Notes: a model not told the origin generated them from the sequence alone. A DNA stretch of 27,113 nucleotides from Richelia sp. UBA3308 (GCA_002361335.1 DESS01000057.1:1-27113); one strand, 5' to 3'; counted from the stretch's first letter, positions 14,726 through 23,580 are shown. Numbers and translations are program-made.

Positions 14726-15007
14726 CTATTGGTTCATTTCGTTAGAGTTACGCAGCCGCATTAGCTGTCGTCGCATTTGCGGCGAGGCTTTTAACTCTGT
14801 TGTCTCATGAACCTTCACAGCCTGCTGTAACATCTCCAAAAAGTCGTCAGAACCTTCGGTTAATGCATCCAGCAGCACCTGTAACAGTTGTTCGCGATCG
14901 CCCAATAAACTCTTTTCCTCAATTAGTCGAAATTTGAGATTTATTTCGCACTCATAAACACCTACTTCGACATTGTTTATTTGGCGTGGTAATGCTTTCG
15001 AGTTCAT
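14726..15007 (-). CDS. Asr1734/Npun_R1517-like heterocyst differentiation regulator
   Basis: This 93-residue, soluble, probably alpha-helical protein resembles, from memory, the family annotated as Npun_R1517-type heterocyst differentiation regulator. That family is close to Anabaena Asr1734, reported as a negative regulator of heterocyst development. The recognised core is EVGVYECEINLKFRLIEEK followed by LLGDREQLLQVLLDALTEGSD, with a basic end (PQMRRQLMRLRN). No helix-turn-helix is obvious, so a direct DNA-binding role is not clear from sequence. It stands alone, with ndhM divergent 946 bp away and 891 bp of non-coding DNA behind it. Such long flanks fit a developmentally controlled gene, but I found no GTA-N8-TAC NtcA site upstream. 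A short degenerate frame on the other strand at 14973-15185 is not a gene. Confidence 0.65.
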   Translation of the reverse strand: MNSKALPRQINNVEVGVYECEINLKFRLIEEKSLLGDREQLLQVLLDALTEGSDDFLEMLQQAVKVHETTELKASPQMRRQLMRLRNSNEMNQ

Positions 15008-15953
15008 AGTTGTTAGGATTCCTTTACTCGGTGGTCATAGGGGTGAGGAGTTTTATCTCAAGCAAAAGTTCTTTATATTTTGTTTGAAATCGAAAGTAGT
15101 GTTTGACTTTGCAAGAAGAAAAATCATCCATTTTATTTGTATTGCATTTCACTCCCAGGGTCGATGGTTAATAGCTAGACTTTGATTGTCTATAATTTTA
15201 TGTTCATGCACCAGTAACAGTTCTAGCAAACCATAAACTATTATTCAGTTTTTAAACTTCTATACAATGAAGTTTCTGTAAGAACTTGCTAGAGCTTTTT
15301 AAAGGTTTTTACATCAAAGTTTTCTCCACGTCAATAACAGTTTTAGTTTTAACAAAAATAAGAGCAATACTACGTAAGTAAAAACGCTGAAATCATTTTA
15401 TTAGACTATAACCTAGGGTTGTTGTTTAGCAATTCCGTAAAATTACTAGATGTATGTTTTATTTATGAAAAAAACACAATTGGGAATTCATCGGAAATTT
15501 TTTACGAGTGAATTAAGTATTCGAGCATCAATTAGCACCACTAGCTTTCTTCTGTATTCTGAATAGGACTTTTATATAGGTTATTGCATGTTGATTGCGA
15601 TTCAAGCTTACCAGACTGACCGTTATGATAAATTTGTAGTTCCCAGATTAATAAAAACACGGCAGAAAGGTTTAAATTTAAATAATCAAGGCAAGTTTAT
15701 TTGCTATTTGTGAAAATCTTGGAACCATTACCTTGGATCTATGACAGGCTTATTGTTGAAATATATTGCATTATCCCAGTCTGTTAGTGGTTGATAAACC
15801 AGTAGGGCCGCAATTATGGTGGTGGCCTTTGTATAATCAAATTTTGTTTGCGAGTCGGAAGATCGTTTTGCTTTATTATTGAGGTTTCAAGCAGGAATTT
15901 AGAGTTTACAATGATTGGAGTGTTACTTAACGTTAATTGAACAAAAGCCTCCT
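15008..15953. other. divergent non-coding region, 946 bp
   Basis: This AT-rich spacer lies between the Asr1734-like gene and ndhM. No gene, tandem array or strong hairpin was found. A TATAAT word at about 15833-15838 could be the -10 of the ndhM promoter, giving a leader of roughly 110 bases; no matching -35 is clear. Confidence 0.45.
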
Positions 15954-16304
15954 ATGGATAACCAGATGCTGCTCAAATCCACAACTCGCCATATCCGTAT
16001 TTTTGCGGCAGAAGTTGAGGATGGCGAATTGGTTCCTAGCAATCAGGTCTTAACCTTAGATATTGACCCAGATAATGAATTCACTTGGAGTGAAGACACT
16101 CTACAGCTTGTATATCGGAAATTTGATGAATTAGTAGAAGCTAATAGTGGTCAAGATTTAACGGACTACAACCTGCGTCGTATTGGCTCAGATTTAGAAC
16201 ATTTTGTATGTTCGCTTCTACAGGAAAGCCAGATTAGCTACAACCTTTGTGCAAGAGTCACAAACTATAGTATGGGACTTCCTAGAGTTGCTGTGAATGG
16301 TTAG
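15954..16304 (+). CDS. ndhM: NAD(P)H-quinone oxidoreductase subunit M
   Basis: NdhM is a peripheral, oxygenic-photosynthesis-specific subunit of the thylakoid NDH-1 complex, which drives cyclic electron flow, respiration and CO2 uptake. The product (116 residues from this ATG) carries the family pattern throughout: LLKSTTRHIRIF near the start, LTLDIDPDNEFTW in the middle, VYRKFDELVEA, then DYNLRRIGSDLEHF and the C-terminal NYSMGLPRV. An in-frame TTG 13 codons upstream would add residues not expected in the family, so the ATG is preferred. It is monocistronic here, with a hairpin at 16313-16361 directly behind it. Confidence 0.93.
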   Translation: MDNQMLLKSTTRHIRIFAAEVEDGELVPSNQVLTLDIDPDNEFTWSEDTLQLVYRKFDELVEANSGQDLTDYNLRRIGSDLEHFVCSLLQESQISYNLCARVTNYSMGLPRVAVNG

Positions 16305-16312
16305 GTGTAGAA

Positions 16313-16361
16313 TTGCTCTTTATAAACTATTTATTTCATAAAAAATTTATAAAGATAGCAA
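16313..16361 (+). terminator. hairpin after ndhM, possible terminator
   Basis: Arms ttgct plus ctttataaa (16313-16326) pair with tttataaag (16346-16354) and agcaa (16357-16361), with a 2-base bulge. It lies 9 bp after the ndhM stop. It lacks a T-run, so it may protect or process the 3' end rather than terminate. Confidence 0.5.
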
Positions 16362-16609
16362 AGGCAAATAATCGCAGTTTAGGAACTGTTTCAAACTGGC
16401 AGTAAATGCTTCCATCGACTCTTGAAGCAAGAAGTTAGGTAAGCCAGAAGTAGAGTTCGGTGCAGATTATTCTTGCCAAGCCTCTTAGAGCAACTGTGAC
16501 CCCACTTTCATTTTTGCAAAAAAACTCAACAATAGAAAGACTCGGATCACTGTCTGAGGAGTTGCTCCCATAGGTGTAAAAATGCTCTAACAGCAAGGAC
16601 AAATCTTTA

Positions 16610-16639
16610 TTACACAAAGCTTATGTAAGCTTTGTGTAA
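16610..16639. repeat. 30-bp perfect palindrome with AAGCTT cores
   Basis: Arms at 16610-16623 and 16626-16639 are 14-bp perfect reverse complements around the dinucleotide TG. A degraded echo (gtataagctttgt) follows at about 16644-16656. It could be a protein-binding site, a cruciform or part of a small element. Confidence 0.9.
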
Positions 16640-17518
16640 GTTTCGTATAAGCTTTGTCTGAGGCTGCTACTGTTGCTTAAAATCTCAGCCAACCTGATAA
16701 GAATTTGGGTGGCAACAAAATCGAACCTCCCATAAGTAATTCAGCTTGTCGCCCAAAAATAGTCCAAATTAGTGCTTAAGGCATCACTTCGGGGTTGCCT
16801 TATTCTCTGTGTTTATTGAAATTTTTATACTTTTGACCTAGAGATAAATAGTTCGATTTTAATCTAAATTGAGTATCCCAAAAATGATAATTCCATGCAA
16901 CATAATTTCAATATGTAGCAGAAGTTATATAGAAAAATATTTTTTAGCCGATTTTTTTAAGTACATTTACCTTATATTTAAAAATAAAGTATTTTTAGTA
17001 ACTATGTATGAATAGTATTGTTAATGATTATCTTTATTTTACAAGTACAAATAAGCTAAAGTATATTGCCTGTTTTATAGCTTTCTTTGAGGGCACGTAC
17101 TCCCCGCAGAAAAAATAAATAATAAGATTGCTAGATACTTAACTTTAAACTTGCAACACTTTAAACTTACTAATGGCAGTCGAAGAATTCACTTTAAAGT
17201 ATCTGACAATAAAACTAAGTAGAAATACTGAATAAATGATTCTTAATGATTTGTAAAGTAGGAATATATGTAGAAAACAGATAATCAATAAAACAATAAT
17301 ATTCAATAAAGTGTATGGCAAAACTCTTTGCGGGGAGTCTACCTGCTTACAAAATAGTATGAGTATCACGCCAGAGGTGGTAATTTTTTATATACTTTCC
17401 TTAAAAGACGTATCATAGCTAATTAACTGCCCAGATTTCTAAACTGCTATACTACGTAATCTTGTGTCTGTTATGGAATCCGGAGTCAAAATAGAAAATA
17501 TCGATTTATGTCACTGAT

Positions 17519-17543
17519 CCACGATTTTAATCGGGGGGCTTGA
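17519..17543 (-). repeat. single CAAGCCCC-type hairpin unit
   Basis: On the minus strand the unit reads tcaagcccc, then a cgatt/aatcg stem, then cgtgg, like the first hairpin of the dispersed elements at 11453-11552 and 25920-26017. Confidence 0.65.
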
Positions 17544-18060
17544 GGAGTAGGACTTAAGCTAAAGAGGTGACAAGCCGCTATCTGGCACGTAGTGCCAAGT
17601 ACTTCCCCAGCAAGGTTTATCTACAAGTCTTTCTACTAAGACGCGGCAAGATCGGGCATCTTGATGGCGGTAGGCGAGGGGTTACAATTTCTGCAAAAAA
17701 AATGGCCAGGCGGACGTAAACAATTAATTTGTTAGAAAAGCGGCATTTTATTTCCTTCGGAAACGCTTCGCGAACACAAAAAGCTTGCTCATTTTTTTAG
17801 GTTCCATCCTAGCCCTGGCTTATTCCCAACCCAAATGCCGCAGATAACAACAGTTAACTTGTTTGAAAGCCTGCTCAAGCGATTTAAAATTGCCTTCTGG
17901 GGGACTTAAACAGGTTCTGCCGGTTCCTGATGGGTTATACCGTTAAAAACCGGCACTGCCAACGGCAATTAAAGTTGCTGTATCGTGTTTCCAGACCTAA
18001 AAGAACTGGGGTTCCATAATCAAGTTTACATTATGAACGCGAACAGCAACTCTAGCCGTT
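17544..18060. other. GC-richer, hairpin-dense leader before the PP2C gene
   Basis: Clear stems are ggcac/gtgcc (17584-17596), ttcc/ggaa and cgc/gcg in the common cyanobacterial palindrome TTCCTTCGGAAACGCTTCGC (17750-17769), and gccggtt/aaccggc (about 17919-17958). Base composition and stem density differ from the AT-rich DNA before it. No known riboswitch, tRNA or RNase P motif was recognised. Confidence 0.4.
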
Positions 18061-18108
18061 ATCTATGAATAAAGAATAACTTGCCAATCGCCTTCTCGGT
18101 GGGAAACT

Positions 18109-20559
18109 ATGGAAAATGACGCGGCAACGCTCTACTGTCCAAATCAACTTTGTCAAGCTGCTAACCCCCTTACCCACAAGTTTTGCCAGCGATGTTCCAC
18201 ACCTCTACCCAAGCGTTTTCTCTGGGCTGTGGCGGATAATTCGATTCTGGGTAATTCTGGGGAACTATTACAAGAGCGTTATTTAATTATTGAAGATAAT
18301 GTTTTATTCGATACTAAACCTGGGCTTCTGCCACAAATACCTGAACAACAAAAGTTAGATGATATCAAATCCTATTTAAGATTAATTCCCTATCGCTTAC
18401 ATGTTCCTCAAGTTTACGGAATACTGTCTGTGGATACCCCGAACCCTACAGAAATATTACTTTTAGAAAAGCCCCCGCTCATCCTCAATGAAACGCCGAC
18501 GAAAGTGCAATTGTGTGGTACAATGTCTGCTGCTTGGAAGGGGGCAACTTCCCTGCGACAGCTCAATTGGATGTGGCAAATAGCTCAATTATGGCAACCT
18601 TTGGCTAGTGTAGGTGTTGCTTCTAGCTTACTTGCAAAAAATTTAATCCGAGCAGAAGGTTCCATAGTCCGTTTATTAGAATTAAAATCTGATGGCGAAA
18701 TTAAACCAACCTTGTGCGATGCCGGAGAATTTTGGCAACAAGAGTTACTCCCACAAGCAAAACCGGCGATTCGCGATTTTATGGGTGAGGTATGTAGTTT
18801 GTTGATTGCGGGGGAAATACATTCAAGCGAACAGTTAACCGCTATTTTAGATCGGGGATTAACTGGCGCTACTGAATTTCACAAGCCTACCATCAAAGTG
18901 TTCGCGCTGACGGACACTGGGCCTAGCCGCCAACGCAATGAAGATGCTTGTTACCCCCAAAGTGGTACTACTATCTCCAAACCACCATCAAAGTCAGCTT
19001 TAACTATTGTTTGTGATGGAATTGGCGGACATGAAGGAGGTAATGTAGCTTCTAATTTAGCGATTGAGACAATTCAACAACTCTTGGCACAGTTAGCAAA
19101 TTTACCAGAGGATGATATTGAACCGGCTACGCTACTTACGGACTTAGAACGCTCTGCTGCGGCTGCTAACGATAAAATTAGTCAGCGTAATGACAGGGAA
19201 AATCGTCAAGGACGACAGCGCATGGGAACTACTCTGGTAATGGGGTTACCAGTTGCCCATGAAATGTATATTACCCACGTTGGGGATAGTCGTGCTTATT
19301 TGATTACCCGCAATAATTGCCATCAGATAACTCTTGACGATGATGTTGCTTCACGGGAAGTAAGACTTGGCTATGGGATTTATCGAGATGCGGTACAGCA
19401 AGCTGCTTCTGGTTCTTTGGTACAAGCATTAGGTATGAATGCCAGTAGTGCTTTACATCCGACGGCACAGCGATTTATTCTCGATGAAGACTGTATTTTT
19501 CTACTATGTTCTGATGGTTTAAGTGATTTTGACCGTGTAGAACAATACTGGGAAACAGAAATATTGCCATTATTACATAATAAAGGTGATGTAGTAAGCG
19601 TTACGAAACAATTGTTAGACATTGCTAACAATCAAAACGGTCACGATAATGTGACTATTGCTGTGATACATTGCCAAATAAAATATTCCGAGCCAAAGTC
19701 AGCTTTAAAAGCAAGTCTTGCTGATGTTTCTTCGATTTCGCCAGCTTATTCACACTTAGCTCCAGTAACAACAAATATTCCCGAGGGAAAAACTAAAGTA
19801 ATTACAGAAAAAGTTGTTGCTCAAAGCTCCAAGTTTCCCTTTATCTTAGGGATAATTGCTTTATTAACTATGGCATTAAGTATATTAAGTTACTTATTTA
19901 AAGATAGTATATTCAGCAATAATCCTGCTTCAAAAGAAATAATCGCACAAAATGAAAGTAAGCATAGCACTCCCAAACCTTCTTCTGAAATTAATTTACA
20001 AAGACTTGCAAAAATAGATCAAGGATGGTTAATTAATACCAAAACTAAAATTAATTTGACTAAAACCACGACACCGCTTACTGATGAAGATATATCTTCG
20101 CCACTTCCAATTTATGCACCACCTGGTAGTTTGTTACAAGTTCTACAAAAACAGAAGATTTCCTCATCACAAGACTATTGGCTACAAATAAAGGTATGCT
20201 TAGTTGGAGAAGAAACGATTATCTCCGACACTGCCCAAAAGGCGATCGCGACAAATCCGTCTGAAACCACATCAACTACCACCAGCAGCAAAACATTGGT
20301 TAAACCCGGGGAACAACTATGGCTGAAACGTTCGCAACTTACACCGTCGAATGCCTCAATTTCTGACCCAGCTAAACCGCCAAGTCAATGTTCCCCATCA
20401 GATAGTTTGCCTCCAACCATTGAAGATGATTCTACTTTACCTCCCGTTGAGGATTCTTTAACCCCTAGCGAGCCGTTAAGTAAACCAAAACCTGCTAATA
20501 TTCCTGACACGACAACATTACCCTTTCGGGGTATTAGCACAGATTCAAAAACTCGGTAA
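18109..20559 (+). CDS. membrane-anchored PP2C phosphatase with zinc ribbon and degenerate kinase-like domain
   Basis: The 816-residue protein has four parts. A zinc ribbon lies at 10-29 (Cys10, Cys15, Cys26, Cys29). Residues about 50-255 resemble a decayed Ser/Thr kinase: LLQERYLI looks like the start of a kinase lobe, VASSLLAKNLI at 170-180 sits where HRDLKPxNIL would be with H, R and D replaced, and LCDAG at 202-206 sits at the DFG position. A full PP2C catalytic domain spans about 262-524 with metal-binding Glu278-Asp279, Asp303-Gly304 in CDGIGGHEGG, GDSRAY at 392-397, Asp469 and GHDN at 511-514. It dephosphorylates Ser/Thr proteins. One membrane segment (576-597) is followed by a Pro/Ser/Thr-rich tail, probably outside the cytoplasm. 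A CHAT-FHA gene follows 127 bp downstream. The PP2C call is firm; the kinase remnant is inference. Confidence 0.9.
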   Translation: MENDAATLYCPNQLCQAANPLTHKFCQRCSTPLPKRFLWAVADNSILGNSGELLQERYLIIEDNVLFDTKPGLLPQIPEQQKLDDIKSYLRLIPYRLHVPQVYGILSVDTPNPTEILLLEKPPLILNETPTKVQLCGTMSAAWKGATSLRQLNWMWQIAQLWQPLASVGVASSLLAKNLIRAEGSIVRLLELKSDGEIKPTLCDAGEFWQQELLPQAKPAIRDFMGEVCSLLIAGEIHSSEQLTAILDRGLTGATEFHKPTIKVFALTDTGPSRQRNEDACYPQSGTTISKPPSKSALTIVCDGIGGHEGGNVASNLAIETIQQLLAQLANLPEDDIEPATLLTDLERSAAAANDKISQRNDRENRQGRQRMGTTLVMGLPVAHEMYITHVGDSRAYLITRNNCHQITLDDDVASREVRLGYGIYRDAVQQAASGSLVQALGMNASSALHPTAQRFILDEDCIFLLCSDGLSDFDRVEQYWETEILPLLHNKGDVVSVTKQLLDIANNQNGHDNVTIAVIHCQIKYSEPKSALKASLADVSSISPAYSHLAPVTTNIPEGKTKVITEKVVAQSSKFPFILGIIALLTMALSILSYLFKDSIFSNNPASKEIIAQNESKHSTPKPSSEINLQRLAKIDQGWLINTKTKINLTKTTTPLTDEDISSPLPIYAPPGSLLQVLQKQKISSSQDYWLQIKVCLVGEETIISDTAQKAIATNPSETTSTTTSSKTLVKPGEQLWLKRSQLTPSNASISDPAKPPSQCSPSDSLPPTIEDDSTLPPVEDSLTPSEPLSKPKPANIPDTTTLPFRGISTDSKTR

Positions 20560-20611
20560 ACTATAAGAAACTGAAATAATATAGGTAATCCCCTGAAAAT
20601 GTAAAGTATTA

Positions 20612-20639
20612 TTTTTAGGCAAACATTTTGCCTGAAAAA
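20612..20639. other. symmetric hairpin between PP2C and CHAT-FHA genes
   Basis: The stem tttttaggcaaa/tttgcctgaaaaa around a CAT loop pairs 12 bases with one G-T. On the minus strand it ends in a T-run and would work as a terminator. On the plus strand it may only weaken read-through between the two genes. Confidence 0.6.
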
Positions 20640-20686
20640 AATTAGCTATGTAATTATTTCATTTTACCTTTAAGTTTAAAGAATCC

Positions 20687-22249
20687 ATGCCATCCCTTAA
20701 CCTGGCGATCGCCCGTCTCGTTCACACTGGCAATGAAAATTTCGCCATTTGGGTGGTGAATGCCCCCTATCCCAGTGGTTATGTTCTACATGATTGTTTA
20801 TGGCCGCAAGAACTAAATCAAGCTTGGCTGGAATGGCAAGAAATGTTTGCCGGACACTCTCGTTTGGATGTATCGACAAAAAATAAATCTGAAACTGCAA
20901 ATCCACTTCCATTAAATTCCCTATCACCGGCTTCTGGTCAAAAAACCAGCTACAGTAGCCGTTTGATGCAATACATGGGGGTTAGTTTGTGGCGTTGGGT
21001 ATTTGAAGGAGAAATTCTTGGTAGCTTGGAACGCAGTCGCGGTATTGCAATGGGGCAACATACACGTTTGCGCTTTCGATTGGAAATCCGCGATCCAGAT
21101 TTGATTGCCCTTCCTTGGGAAATTATGCAGCGTGAACCGGGACAACCGGCAATGTCACTTTCTCAACATCTGTTGTTTAGTCGTACTACTTCGAGCGTTG
21201 AACCCTTGTCTTCTTCCGGAAGGGACCAAGCTTTAAATATCTTGCTAGTTTTAGGAGAAGACGAAAACCTACAACTTGAAGATGAAGCAGCTATTCTTCA
21301 ACAAACTCTTTCCGGACGCGGGTTGGGTAGTAATTCTGCCGGATACGCCCCTTGCATAGTAAATACACTGGTAAAACCGACTCCACAACAGCTAATTTCT
21401 GAACTAGAAACCAAAGCTTATAACGTTTTATTTTATGCTGGTCATGGGTTGCCGGGACCTGATGGAGGGTTTTTATTTTTACAAAAGGATATGACTCTTA
21501 ACGGCATTGAATTAGCACAAGCTTTAACCCGGAGTGATGTCAAGCTAGCAGTTTTCAACGCTTGTTGGGGAGCACAACCTGCGGCGAATCAAAACCGAGC
21601 TATTCCTTACAGTAGTTTAGCAGAAGTACTCATACGTCAAGGTGTGCCTGCGGTATTAGGAATGCGAGATGAAATTACTGATGAGGAAAGTCACAGTTTT
21701 ATTCAAACCTTTGCCTTAGCTTTACGTTCTCGCAAACCTATTGATGAAGCTGTTGCCGAAGGTAGAAAAAGATTATTAACAATTTATCATTTCAATCAAC
21801 CCGCTTGGACTTTACCAGTTCTTTACCTACACCCACATTTCGATGGCGATTTACTCAAAAGTTTTGAAGAAGGTGCTACAGAAATACCAACAACTTTTAT
21901 CCCCGGCAGTGCTAACGCTTCTTTACGTTCGTTACAAGCAGGAGGTAAAACTTGGTCACTCAATCCTGGAGTTACGCGCATTGGTCGCACCAAAGAAAAT
22001 GATATCGTAATCAGAGAACCTTCAGTTTCAAAACGTCACGCTGAAATTCTATGTCGTAATAGTTTAGCAGGGGATAAAAGCGTACAAACTTACTATTTAC
22101 AAGATTTATCTACCTATGGCACAACTTGGATATTACGTGAGGGTGGCTGGGAACAGATCTATCGACGAGAAGAACCTTTAGAATCGGGAATGCATTTAAA
22201 GTTTGGTAGCACTAAAAGTCAAACATGGGAATTTCGGGTCGAAAATTAG
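20687..22249 (+). CDS. CHAT caspase-like protease fused to FHA domain
   Basis: The 520-residue protein has an N-terminal region (1-180) with LPWEIM at 142-147, commonly found before CHAT domains. The CHAT (caspase HetF-associated TPR) peptidase spans about 182-385. The catalytic pair is His253 in FYAGHG and Cys293 in FNACWGAQ. Residues after it (ADVLIRQGVPAVLGMRDEI-like, 313-330, and AVAEGRKRLL) fit the family. A C-terminal FHA domain (about 421-518) has RIGR at 431-434 and SVSKRH at 446-451, the phosphothreonine-binding residues. The usual N of the NGT motif is Tyr477 (TYGTTW). CHAT proteases cut specific protein partners, and FHA domains bind phosphothreonine, so protease recruitment to phosphorylated targets is a fair inference. 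It lies between the PP2C gene and the 221-residue gene, all on one strand. Confidence 0.92.
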   Translation: MPSLNLAIARLVHTGNENFAIWVVNAPYPSGYVLHDCLWPQELNQAWLEWQEMFAGHSRLDVSTKNKSETANPLPLNSLSPASGQKTSYSSRLMQYMGVSLWRWVFEGEILGSLERSRGIAMGQHTRLRFRLEIRDPDLIALPWEIMQREPGQPAMSLSQHLLFSRTTSSVEPLSSSGRDQALNILLVLGEDENLQLEDEAAILQQTLSGRGLGSNSAGYAPCIVNTLVKPTPQQLISELETKAYNVLFYAGHGLPGPDGGFLFLQKDMTLNGIELAQALTRSDVKLAVFNACWGAQPAANQNRAIPYSSLAEVLIRQGVPAVLGMRDEITDEESHSFIQTFALALRSRKPIDEAVAEGRKRLLTIYHFNQPAWTLPVLYLHPHFDGDLLKSFEEGATEIPTTFIPGSANASLRSLQAGGKTWSLNPGVTRIGRTKENDIVIREPSVSKRHAEILCRNSLAGDKSVQTYYLQDLSTYGTTWILREGGWEQIYRREEPLESGMHLKFGSTKSQTWEFRVEN

Positions 22250-22420
22250 ATAAACATCAAATATGTTCCATTAATGCTTCAGGTATTAACATAGACGCTA
22301 CGTCGGTACTAAAAGTTAAAACCCTTTTTAAGTACACAAAATAAGGTTTCAATTTGCGGAAATCAAAGACTGGGTGCTGTAGCTGTCAATACCCCAAATT
22401 AATCCATCCGGAGGCAACAC

Positions 22421-23086
22421 ATGGCTGACAAAATCAAAGGTTCAAGAAATTTTGACAATTCACTTTCTCGAATCGAGTTGGATTTACTTGCAAGCCTACT
22501 CGAACCAGAAGATAATACTTATCCTTGGAATCCATGGGAGGAAGATACGACAGCTTACTTCGATGATTTAGAAGAACAATTCCAACAACTCCCTATGCAG
22601 GATTTGCTAGACGAGGAATTACAGGCACGCTCTGCCTGTTTCCATAACCAACTAGATGCACTTTGGTCTAAAGTAGAAACTTCAGCACAATACAATTGTA
22701 ATACAAATACTACAGTAGCGGTTAAGCTTCAAAAAAGTTTACAAAACCATTTTCGTAACAGTATACCTAAAGATTGGATCGACTTGATTGCTCACAAAGC
22801 AGCAGAAATTTTTAATTCGCAACAGTCAATGACAGAGCAACTAATTGAATGCGTACAAGTTGTGTTACCGAGTTTGGAAGTTGACGATATCATGGTTTTA
22901 ACGCGTCCGTTAGCTTATGCAACCAGAAGTGGCTCACGGCAGAAAGTGGAATCAGCGTTATTTGACTTAAAGGAAGATGATAATCGTGAATGGACAACTT
23001 TATCAGAAATTGAGCAAGCAAAAGCCGGTTTAGCAGTTGCTTATCATGCACTAAACCAGTTGGATAATTTTCAAACAGAAGAGTAA
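22421..23086 (+). CDS. unrecognised acidic 221-residue protein
   Basis: No family is recognised. The protein is acidic and probably helical. It opens with a short basic stretch (MADKIKGSRNF), then a Trp/Glu/Asp-rich part (about 29-60, WNPWEEDTTAYFDDLEEQF), then a helical middle with LQKSLQNHFRNSIPKDW at about 104-120. The remainder is hydrophobic-polar alternating to the end (LAVAYHALNQLDNFQ). There is no signal peptide, membrane segment or catalytic motif. The start is supported by GGAGG 8 bp before the ATG, the best ribosome site in this block. It follows the CHAT-FHA gene by 171 bp on the same strand and may be a substrate or regulator of that protease; this is only guilt by association. 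FHA, TPR or kinase features were looked for and not found. Confidence 0.75.
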   Translation: MADKIKGSRNFDNSLSRIELDLLASLLEPEDNTYPWNPWEEDTTAYFDDLEEQFQQLPMQDLLDEELQARSACFHNQLDALWSKVETSAQYNCNTNTTVAVKLQKSLQNHFRNSIPKDWIDLIAHKAAEIFNSQQSMTEQLIECVQVVLPSLEVDDIMVLTRPLAYATRSGSRQKVESALFDLKEDDNREWTTLSEIEQAKAGLAVAYHALNQLDNFQTEE

Positions 23087-23270
23087 ATATTTTCTCGCCA
23101 TTTTCTATTTTAATTGCAAAGGGAATGCAATCAATTTGCTTTTATTATGGCTGAGGCTATTCTATTTTAATAATTTTTATTTCTTGGGATAGATTTACCC
23201 AAGGTATTTAAAGAATAAGATAGTCAATCGCCCAGCCTCATCTATCAAAAGATATATTAATAAGAATTAG

Positions 23271-23305
23271 TTAGTAGTTAGTGGTTAGTAGTTAGTGGTT
23301 AGTAA
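23271..23305. repeat. TTAGTAG/TTAGTGG heptamer array
   Basis: Five heptamers alternate TTAGTAG and TTAGTGG, giving a 14-bp higher-order period, and end with TTAGTAA just before a short ATG frame at 23311. Confidence 0.92.
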
Positions 23306-23310
23306 TATTA

Positions 23311-23422
23311 ATGTCTGATGATTTTGAAGACAAAGCAAAATTAATAGGAGTTCCAGAGAAATAGATAAATGATTGCATTTGAAATATCGGTTGAGGCACA
23401 AAATATAGCGGTTTTTATTTGA
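23311..23422 (+). pseudogene. possible frameshifted remnant of a small gene
   Basis: Two 17-codon frames lie 5 bp apart in different phases: 23311-23364 (MSDDFEDKAKLIGVPEK) and 23369-23422 (MIAFEISVEAQNIAVFI). Both look like ordinary protein sequence, and joining them would need a frameshift. No family is recognised, so they may be chance frames. Confidence 0.25.
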
Positions 23423-23517
23423 GCGGAACCGGAAACGCTCTGCCCGTGGAATATAAAGGTTGTTGGTGGAATTATTAAGAGCAGGGATGCCCGTACCACA
23501 AGAGGGGTATTGGATGC

Positions 23518-23580
23518 TAACGAGTAACGAGTAACGAGTAATGAGTAATGAGAAATGAGTAACAACTAAAAACTAACAAC
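23518..23580. repeat. TAACGAG/TAATGAG heptamer array
   Basis: Nine heptamers: TAACGAG three times, TAATGAG twice, AAATGAG, TAACAAC, TAAAAAC, TAACAAC. The CGAGTAA/TGAGTAA unit also occurs on either side of recJ. Confidence 0.93.

Larger units (their letters stand above)
16305..18108. other. long non-coding region with palindromes, 1.8 kb
   Basis: No credible gene. Contents in order: hairpin behind ndhM (16313-16361), a 30-bp palindrome (16610-16639) with a degraded partial copy just after it, a pair of distant 10-bp inverted words (17099-17108 and 17330-17339), a single CAAGCCCC-type hairpin (17519-17543) and a GC-richer, hairpin-dense leader (17519-18060) in front of the PP2C gene. Frames at 16435-16617 (non-ATG start) and 17145-17369 have no family features. 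Confidence 0.5.

Noticed and set aside
14973..15185. 70-codon frame on the plus strand
   Set aside because: Overlaps the start of the better supported minus-strand regulator and its upstream region; composition is not protein-like.
15008..15953. NtcA site upstream of the Asr1734-like gene
   Set aside because: No GTA-N8-TAC match was found by eye in the divergent region.
16435..16617. 60-codon minus-strand frame
   Set aside because: Non-ATG start inside the left arm of the 30-bp palindrome, no recognised domain.
17145..17369. 74-codon hydrophobic minus-strand frame
   Set aside because: Lies in AT-rich DNA where such Leu/Ile/Phe-rich frames arise by chance; no ribosome site and it overlaps the distant inverted words.
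13835..18108. tRNA, tmRNA, RNase P or 5S RNA genes in the long gaps
   Set aside because: No TψC-like GGTTCGAATCC context, CCA-adjacent acceptor stem, or conserved RNase P/tmRNA words were found by eye.
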